Below, one piece after another: positions 58,660-64,000 of a stretch of DNA of 64,000 nt. The notes beneath the pieces are model-generated. The model saw nothing but the letters and a program-made list of their open reading frames with translations, was not told the origin of the DNA and did no database searches. Origin of the DNA: CBDFKF01 sp965248765. GTDB lineage: Bacteria; Pseudomonadota; Alphaproteobacteria; VGEJ01. Where the stretch lies: the NCBI GenBank assembly GCA_965248765.1, contig CBDFKF010000004.1, positions 1,116,001-1,180,000 on the forward strand. The letters are read 5' to 3'. A program made the translations under genes and the position numbers. Each line of letters starts with the position of its first letter. Positions within the stretch are counted from its first letter, which is position 1.

Positions 58660-59463
58660 TTACGACCAGACCCAGGCCAGGAGCGCTACCCCGATCACGA
58701 TGCGGTAAATGACGAACGGCGCATAGCTCGCCCGGCGCAGCCACACCATCATCGCCGCCACCGCCAACAGGGCCGACGCAAATGCCAGTGCGGCGGCCAG
58801 GAGGGCGTCATACCCGAGTTCGACATCGCCGCGTTGCCAGAGTTCCGCTCCTTGCAAGACGCCCGCGCCGAGAATGGCAGGTATCGCGATGAGAATTGAG
58901 AAACGGGCTGCCTCGCGGCGCTCGAAACCCAGGATGCGGGCGGCCGTAATGGTAATACCGGCACGGCTCGTTCCGGGTACCAGCGCCAGGACCTGGGCGA
59001 GACCGATCAAAAGCGCGCTGCGGCCTGTCAGGTGATCCAGGCGGCGCACAGTCATTCCGAACACATCGGCAAAAAACAGCGCGATGCCGAACCCGAGCAT
59101 AGTCGCGCCGATTACGGCAGCGCCGCGCAGCAGATCCATGGCGCCGGTCACGTGCATCACGGTGCCGACCAGCACCACGGGAACGGTGGCAATGATGACG
59201 TGGCCGGCAAGCCGGCCGCCCGGAGCTGTTCGACGCCCTAGTGCGAAGTGGACGAGTCCGCGCAGCATCAGCCAGACATCGCGGTGGAAGTACACCAACA
59301 CCGCACCAAGGGTGCCAACGTGCACAGCAACGTCGAGCATTAGCCCCTGGTCCGGCCAACCGGTTATCGCAGGAATCAAAATGAGATGCCCCGAGGAGCT
59401 GATCGGCAGAAACTCCGTGATGCCTTGGACTACGGCCAGAACGGCGAGATGCAGGAGACTCAT
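58660..59463 (-). CDS. uppP: undecaprenyl-diphosphatase UppP (BacA)
   Basis: A 267-residue integral membrane enzyme that dephosphorylates undecaprenyl diphosphate to recycle the lipid carrier. Motif 1 VVQGITEFLPISSSGHLIL near 11-29 (Glu-17 and the SSS-GH region), motif 2 ALVPGTSRAGITI near 160-172 with the catalytic Arg, and about 8 hydrophobic segments. Length is typical. It is convergent with the NDUFA9-like gene, with only 4 bases between stops. Confidence 0.94.
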   Translation of the reverse strand: MSLLHLAVLAVVQGITEFLPISSSGHLILIPAITGWPDQGLMLDVAVHVGTLGAVLVYFHRDVWLMLRGLVHFALGRRTAPGGRLAGHVIIATVPVVLVGTVMHVTGAMDLLRGAAVIGATMLGFGIALFFADVFGMTVRRLDHLTGRSALLIGLAQVLALVPGTSRAGITITAARILGFERREAARFSILIAIPAILGAGVLQGAELWQRGDVELGYDALLAAALAFASALLAVAAMMVWLRRASYAPFVIYRIVIGVALLAWVWS

Positions 59464-59699
59464 CGGTTGGGCGCAACGTGACAGAAAGATTGGTCGCGGT
59501 TATAGCATCAAAAGAGCGTCGATCAGGCGGGTCCATGGACTGAAAGCTTCTGCCCAAATATTAGGGCCGATTTGGGACTAGTTTTCTGTTCGTGAGAATT
59601 TCGGTCAGGCGCGGTCGCTCCACTACTCGGCGACCTCTTCATTTAGGTCACACTTTCTGACATAATTGGGTATCGTCATTGGCATAGAGCGGGGAGATC
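59464..59699. other. intergenic region between uppP and gltD
   Basis: About 235 bases between divergent genes with no gene seen. It should hold the promoters of uppP and of the gltD-gltB operon. An AT-rich stretch near 59637-59680 (TTCATTTAGGTCACACTTTCTGACATAATT) includes TTTCTGACATAATT, a plausible -10 area for gltD. Confidence 0.4.
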
Positions 59700-61148
59700 G
59701 TGACCGAGCGTATGCTGAACTTCGTAGGCGTCAAGCCGGAGATGCCCGAAAAACGAGCAACGGATGCGCGCGTACACGACTTCCGCGAGATTTTCGATGA
59801 CTTTGAGGTCGAGCGAGCCGCGATACAGGCTTCGCGGTGCTCCCAATGTGGCATTCCGTTCTGCCAGGTTCACTGCCCGCTGCACAACAACATTCCAGAT
59901 TGGCTGAAACTCACCGCCGAGGGCCGTCTGGAGGAGGCCTACGAAATGGCCGCCTCCACCAACAACATGCCTGAGGTGTGTGGGCGCATTTGCCCGCAGG
60001 ACCGCCTGTGCGAAGGCAACTGCGTCATCGAGAGGGGCTTTGGCACGGTCACCATAGGCGCCGTTGAGAACTATATCGTCGAGACCGCTTTCGCGAACGG
60101 CTGGGTACGACCGCCGCAACCTGTCAGCGAACGTGCTGAATCGGTCGGCATTCTCGGAGCAGGACCCGCCGGGATGTCCGCGGCCGAGCAACTGCGCGGC
60201 AAGGGCTATCAGGTCGTCGTCTACGATCGCTATGACCGCGTCGGCGGCCTTCTCATCTATGGCATTCCGAACTTCAAGCTGGAGAAAGACGCCGTGCAGC
60301 GGCGCACCACGCTCCTGGAGGAGGGTGGCGTCCGTTTCTGCTGCAACGTCGAGGTAGGCGTCGACATCAGCTTTGCCGAGCTTCGCGCGCGCCACGATGC
60401 CGTCCTCATCGCAACCGGCGTCTATCAACCGCGCGAACTCACCGCGCCGGGCGTTGGCCTCGGCAACGTGTTCCCCGCTATGACGTACTTGACAGCAAGC
60501 AACCGCAAAGGCCTAGGCGATGCGGTGCCAGCATTCGACGACGGCACACTCAACGCCGCGGGGAAGAATGTAGTCGTCATCGGCGGCGGCGATACCGCTA
60601 TGGACTGTGTGCGTACCGCGGTGCGGCAGGGGGCGGCGGCAGTTAGGTGCCTTTATCGCCGCGATCGAGCGAACATGCCGGGCTCAATGCGCGAGGTCAG
60701 ACACGCAGAGGAGGAAGGGGTCGAGTTCGTTTGGTTATCGGCACCGGAGGCTATCCTTGGTAGTGGCACCGCGAAGGCCGTGCGAGCACTCAGGATGCGG
60801 CTCGGTATCGCCGATTCGACCGGCCGGCAAGTGCCCGAGTCGGTCCCAGGGTCGAGCTTCGCCCTCGATGCCGACCTCGTCATCATGGCCTTGGGTTTCG
60901 ATCCAGAGGACCTAGGCACGATGTTCAATGAACCCGCGCTTGAGCTGACGCGCTGGGGCACGATCAAAGCGGACTTCCAAACCCTCGCCACCTCGCTCGA
61001 CGGCGTCTTCGCCGCCGGCGATATCATCCGTGGCGCCTCTCTGGTGGTGTGGGCTATCCGTGATGCCCGGATGGCCAGCGAATCGATCCACGGGTACCTT
61101 GGCGCGAAAATGGCGGGCCACACACCAGTCCTTATGGCGGCCTCTTAG
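59700..61148 (+). CDS. gltD: glutamate synthase small subunit GltD
   Basis: A 482-residue NADPH-oxidizing subunit of GOGAT. Fe-S Cys clusters CSQCGIPFCQVHC (47-59) and CGRICPQDRLCEGNC (94-108), FAD motif VGILGAGPAGMSAAEQL near 149-165, NADPH motif VVVIGGGDTAMDCVRTA near 284-300, and the terminal FAD block FAAGDIIRGASLVVWAIRDAR. The start is a GTG at 59700; an ATG 12 bases later is possible. Electrons pass from NADPH to GltB, encoded immediately downstream. Confidence 0.94.
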   Translation: MTERMLNFVGVKPEMPEKRATDARVHDFREIFDDFEVERAAIQASRCSQCGIPFCQVHCPLHNNIPDWLKLTAEGRLEEAYEMAASTNNMPEVCGRICPQDRLCEGNCVIERGFGTVTIGAVENYIVETAFANGWVRPPQPVSERAESVGILGAGPAGMSAAEQLRGKGYQVVVYDRYDRVGGLLIYGIPNFKLEKDAVQRRTTLLEEGGVRFCCNVEVGVDISFAELRARHDAVLIATGVYQPRELTAPGVGLGNVFPAMTYLTASNRKGLGDAVPAFDDGTLNAAGKNVVVIGGGDTAMDCVRTAVRQGAAAVRCLYRRDRANMPGSMREVRHAEEEGVEFVWLSAPEAILGSGTAKAVRALRMRLGIADSTGRQVPESVPGSSFALDADLVIMALGFDPEDLGTMFNEPALELTRWGTIKADFQTLATSLDGVFAAGDIIRGASLVVWAIRDARMASESIHGYLGAKMAGHTPVLMAAS

Positions 61149-61165
61149 CCGTGACGGCCCGCCCA

Positions 61166-64000
61166 ATGACAGATGTGACTGAGTTAGTGGAGCGCTGGCG
61201 CCGGAACGCCGCTCACCTAGAGCGCTTCGGCCTTTACGATCCGACACATGAGCATGCCAGCTGCGGCGTCGGCTTCGTCGCCGCCATCAATGGCGAACCG
61301 ACGCGCGCTGTCGTCGAAGCCGGGATTGACGCGTTGAAGGCGGTGTGGCATCGCGGCGCCGTCGATGCCGACGGCAAGACGGGCGATGGCGCCGGCATCC
61401 ACGTCCAGATTCCGCAGGGCTTCTTCAAGGAGCACATTGCCCGAACCGGCCATGAGCCGATGTCCGGTCGCTGCGCTATCGGCATGGTCTTCCTGCCTAA
61501 GACCGATCTCGTGGCGCAAGAGACCTGCCGCAGTATTGTTGAGAGCGAGATCCTGCGCTTTGGCTACTCGATTTACGGCTGGCGGCAGGTGCCGGTCGAC
61601 CCGTCCGTGGTCGGGGAGATCGCCAATGCGACCCGCCCGGAGATCGAGCAAGTGATGATCGACAACCGGCGCGGCGTTAGTGACTCCGACTTCGAGCGCG
61701 ACCTCTACATCGTGCGCCGCCGCATCGAGCAGGCAGTGCTCGATGCCCACATAAGCGAGTTCTACATGTGCTCGCTCTCGTGTAACTCAGTCATTTACAA
61801 GGGAATGTTCCTCGCCGAACAGCTGACGGCGTTTTATCCCGACCTGCTCGACAGCCGCTTTGTCTCCAATTTCGCGATCTTCCACCAGCGCTACTCCACC
61901 AACACGTTCCCGACTTGGCGGTTGGCGCAGCCTTTCCGGATGCTCGCCCACAACGGCGAAATCAATACCTTGAGCGGCAACGTAAACTGGATGATGAGTC
62001 ATGAGATCCGCATGGCCTCGGACGCTTTCGGCGAGCATGCTGGCGACATCAAGCCCATCATCCAGGCCGGCAGTTCCGATTCGGCGGCCCTCGATGCCGT
62101 GTTCGAGGTATTGGTCCACGCCGGGCGCCCGGCGCCACTTGCCAAAATCGTGCTGATTCCGGAATCGTGGTCGAACAAAACGACGATGGCCGAGTCCCAT
62201 CGCGCGCTCTACAGCTACAGCAACTGCATCATGGAGCCCTGGGATGGCCCGGCGGCGATCGCGGCGACGGACGGCCGATGGGTAATCGCCGGTATGGACC
62301 GCCACGGCCTGCGGCCACTGCGTTACACGGTCACCGATGGCGGCCTTGTGTTTGTCGGCTCGGAAGCAGGCATGGTCCCGCTCGCCGAAGCGCAGATCGT
62401 CGAGAAAGGGCGGGTAGGTCCCGGCGAGATCGTCGGCGTCGATCTCACCCAAGGTCGCTTTTGCCACGACCGCGAGATCAAGGACGAGCTAGCGGCTGCT
62501 CACCCCTATGGTGAATGGGTTCAGAACATCACGAGCAGCGCCGCGTTGCCGCGCGCCGAACCGAGCGAAGACCGCCCCTGGCCGCGCCAGGAACTGCGGG
62601 CGCGCCAGTTCGCGGCGGGCCACACCGTCGAGGAAATCGAGTTGATCCTCCGGCCGATGGCCGAGGAAGGGCGGGAGCCGGTCGGCTCGATGGGCGATGA
62701 CACACCGCTCGCAGTCCTTTCTTCGCGCTACCGCGGCCTCCACCACTTCTTTCGACAGAAGTTCAGTCAGGTTACCAATCCGCCGATCGATTCGCTGCGG
62801 GAAAAGCGGGTGATGTCGCTCAAGACCCGCCTCGGCAATCTCGGCAACGTGCTAGATGAGGACTCGAGCCAGACCCAGATTCTACTGTTCGAATCTCCGC
62901 TTCTCTCAAATGACGATTACCGCGCGCTGCGGAGCCGACTCGGTGAGGATGCAGTGGAGATCGACGCGACGTTCGCGGTTACGGACGGCGATGACGGCTT
63001 GCGTGTTGCCCTCAATCGCATCCGCGCGGAGGCCGAAGATGCGGTGCGTGGCGGGTGCGCCCACCTCTTCATCACTGACGAGCAAGTAGGACCAGAGCAC
63101 GCCGCCGTCCCTATGATTCTGGCCGCGGGGGGCGTGCACACGCACCTCGTTCGCGAGGGGCTGCGGACCTTCACCTCGCTCAATGTGCGTTCGGCCGAGT
63201 GCCTCGACGTCCACTACTTTGCTGTACTGATTGGCCTCGGCGCGACAACAGTGAACGCCTATCTCGCCGAGGCAACGATCGGGGACCTCCACAACCGAGG
63301 CCTCTTTCCCGGCGAAAGTCTCGCGGCGTGTGTCGGGCGCTCGCGTGATGCGGTCGAGCAGGGCCTCCTGAAGATCATCTCAAAAATGGGGATCTCGGTG
63401 CTGAGCTCCTACCGCGGCGGGCGGATGTTCGAGGCGGTGGGTCTCTCGCGCTCGCTCGTGGCCGAGTTCTTTCCCGGCGTTAGCTCACGGATCTCCGGCA
63501 TCGGTCTTCCCGGTATCCAGAGCAAGGTCCTCGCTCTGCACGAACGCGCCTTCGACGGCGAGGTCGAGACGTTACCGATCGGCGGTCTCTACCGCCACCG
63601 ACAAGGCGGCGAAGTGCACGGCTTCGACGGACAACTCATTCACGTCCTTCAGTCTGCTGTCAGTCGCGATTCGTACAGCCTCTACAAGCGCTATAGCAAA
63701 GGCTTGGCCGAACTCCCGCCGGTCAATCTGCGAGACCTCTTGGACTTCGATCCCAAGGGACCGCCGGTGGCACTTGAGGAGGTCGAGTCGATCACCGACA
63801 TCCGCCGACGTTTTGGCAGCGGCAGTATGTCCCATGGCGCGCTTTCGAAAGAGGCGCACGAGACTTTGGCGATCGCCATGAACCGCATCGGTGCCGCCTC
63901 CTGCAGCGGCGAGGGTGGTGAGAATCCTGATCGAGCCACGCCGCGGCCGAACGGCGACAATGCCAATTCTCGCGTCAAGCAGATTGCCTCGGCGCGGTTC
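61166..64000 (+). CDS. gltB: glutamate synthase large subunit GltB (5' part; runs off the window)
   Basis: 945 codons without a stop to the window edge; GltB is normally ~1500. Propeptide MTDVTELVERWRRNAAHLERFGLYDPTHEHAS precedes the nucleophile Cys33 in SCGVGFVA, which is exposed after processing. The amidotransferase domain follows (FLPKTDLVAQE, NGEINTLSGNVNWM, ESWSNKTTMAESH, YTVTDGGLVFVGSEAGM). The central domain contains VTNPPIDSLREKRVMSLKTRLGN. The FMN-binding synthase domain begins near the edge (GSGSMSHGALSKEAHETLAIAMNRIGAASCSGEGGE). ATG 61166 is chosen; an in-frame GTG at 61151, just after the gltD stop, is the alternative. It uses glutamine amide nitrogen and 2-oxoglutarate to make glutamate. 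Confidence 0.95.
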   Translation, partial: MTDVTELVERWRRNAAHLERFGLYDPTHEHASCGVGFVAAINGEPTRAVVEAGIDALKAVWHRGAVDADGKTGDGAGIHVQIPQGFFKEHIARTGHEPMSGRCAIGMVFLPKTDLVAQETCRSIVESEILRFGYSIYGWRQVPVDPSVVGEIANATRPEIEQVMIDNRRGVSDSDFERDLYIVRRRIEQAVLDAHISEFYMCSLSCNSVIYKGMFLAEQLTAFYPDLLDSRFVSNFAIFHQRYSTNTFPTWRLAQPFRMLAHNGEINTLSGNVNWMMSHEIRMASDAFGEHAGDIKPIIQAGSSDSAALDAVFEVLVHAGRPAPLAKIVLIPESWSNKTTMAESHRALYSYSNCIMEPWDGPAAIAATDGRWVIAGMDRHGLRPLRYTVTDGGLVFVGSEAGMVPLAEAQIVEKGRVGPGEIVGVDLTQGRFCHDREIKDELAAAHPYGEWVQNITSSAALPRAEPSEDRPWPRQELRARQFAAGHTVEEIELILRPMAEEGREPVGSMGDDTPLAVLSSRYRGLHHFFRQKFSQVTNPPIDSLREKRVMSLKTRLGNLGNVLDEDSSQTQILLFESPLLSNDDYRALRSRLGEDAVEIDATFAVTDGDDGLRVALNRIRAEAEDAVRGGCAHLFITDEQVGPEHAAVPMILAAGGVHTHLVREGLRTFTSLNVRSAECLDVHYFAVLIGLGATTVNAYLAEATIGDLHNRGLFPGESLAACVGRSRDAVEQGLLKIISKMGISVLSSYRGGRMFEAVGLSRSLVAEFFPGVSSRISGIGLPGIQSKVLALHERAFDGEVETLPIGGLYRHRQGGEVHGFDGQLIHVLQSAVSRDSYSLYKRYSKGLAELPPVNLRDLLDFDPKGPPVALEEVESITDIRRRFGSGSMSHGALSKEAHETLAIAMNRIGAASCSGEGGENPDRATPRPNGDNANSRVKQIASARF

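Noticed and set aside
1..64000. CRISPR array
   Set aside because: No set of short, evenly spaced direct repeats and no cas genes were seen. The only regular repeat series is the in-gene 384-nt repeats of the adhesin.

Overview
The window reads as a chromosomal segment of an alphaproteobacterium, probably related to Rhodospirillales. It is GC-rich by eye. It carries the conserved alphaproteobacterial block rnd - kdsD - lptC - lptA - lptB - rpoN - ptsN, an hsp20/DUF1150 pair, an alphaproteobacterial-type heat-shock promoter, and gltD-gltB at the right edge. Several insertion sequences and broken genes suggest a genome under relaxed selection, such as that of a symbiont or a recently restructured lineage. 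No species call can be supported from the sequence alone.

Left third (1 to about 23.6 kb): accessory DNA. It starts with a plasmid- or ICE-like mobilization module: a DUF2493 protein, a MobC-like protein, a MobF relaxase, and a membrane protein resembling the membrane anchor of a coupling protein but without its ATPase. A FitAB-type toxin-antitoxin pair with a recognizable operator/promoter follows, then an HsdR remnant. Next is a defence-like operon on the minus strand: HTH regulator, SNF2 helicase with a DUF3883 tail, DUF1156 Zn-ribbon adenine methylase, DUF499 ATPase, and an OLD-family ATPase/TOPRIM nuclease. Its helicase has an in-frame amber codon 69 codons before the operon-consistent stop. 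A MITE, an IS21 end, two tandem tyrosine integrases and an IS256 element close the island.

Middle (23.6 to 31.3 kb): a chimeric beta-propeller/cadherin-like surface protein with three 384-nt repeats, a GT9 glycosyltransferase, an O-antigen ligase-like protein, and a phenylalanine 4-hydroxylase gene broken by a nonsense codon, a frameshift and an IS5-family insertion whose 4-bp target duplication is CTAG.

Methylated-amine region (31.3 to 48.4 kb): on the minus strand lie a sarcosine oxidase-like set in the order beta-delta-alpha-gamma, then an N-methylglutamate-synthase-like set and a gmaS-type glutamine synthetase. This matches the gene order of the N-methylglutamate pathway (mgdABCD, mgsABC, gmaS), with two twists: mgsB and mgsC are fused, and an 839-residue GltD-like oxidoreductase with an extra C-terminal domain sits in the operon. 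A PLP-dependent beta-elimination enzyme and a ChaC-type gamma-glutamylcyclotransferase follow. Three plus-strand genes (alpha/beta hydrolase, DUF1636 protein, amidohydrolase) separate the two halves.

Right end (48.5 to 64 kb): housekeeping genes. These are hsp20-DUF1150, ptsN, rpoN, the LPS-transport genes lptB/A/C with kdsD, rnd beside tRNA-Leu(CAG), an NDUFA9-like dehydrogenase, uppP, and gltD with a partial gltB. The notable lesion here is an IS1182-family element inserted into codon 15 of rpoN with a 4-bp duplication. It detaches the first 15 codons and leaves an internal ATG as the only obvious start for sigma-54.
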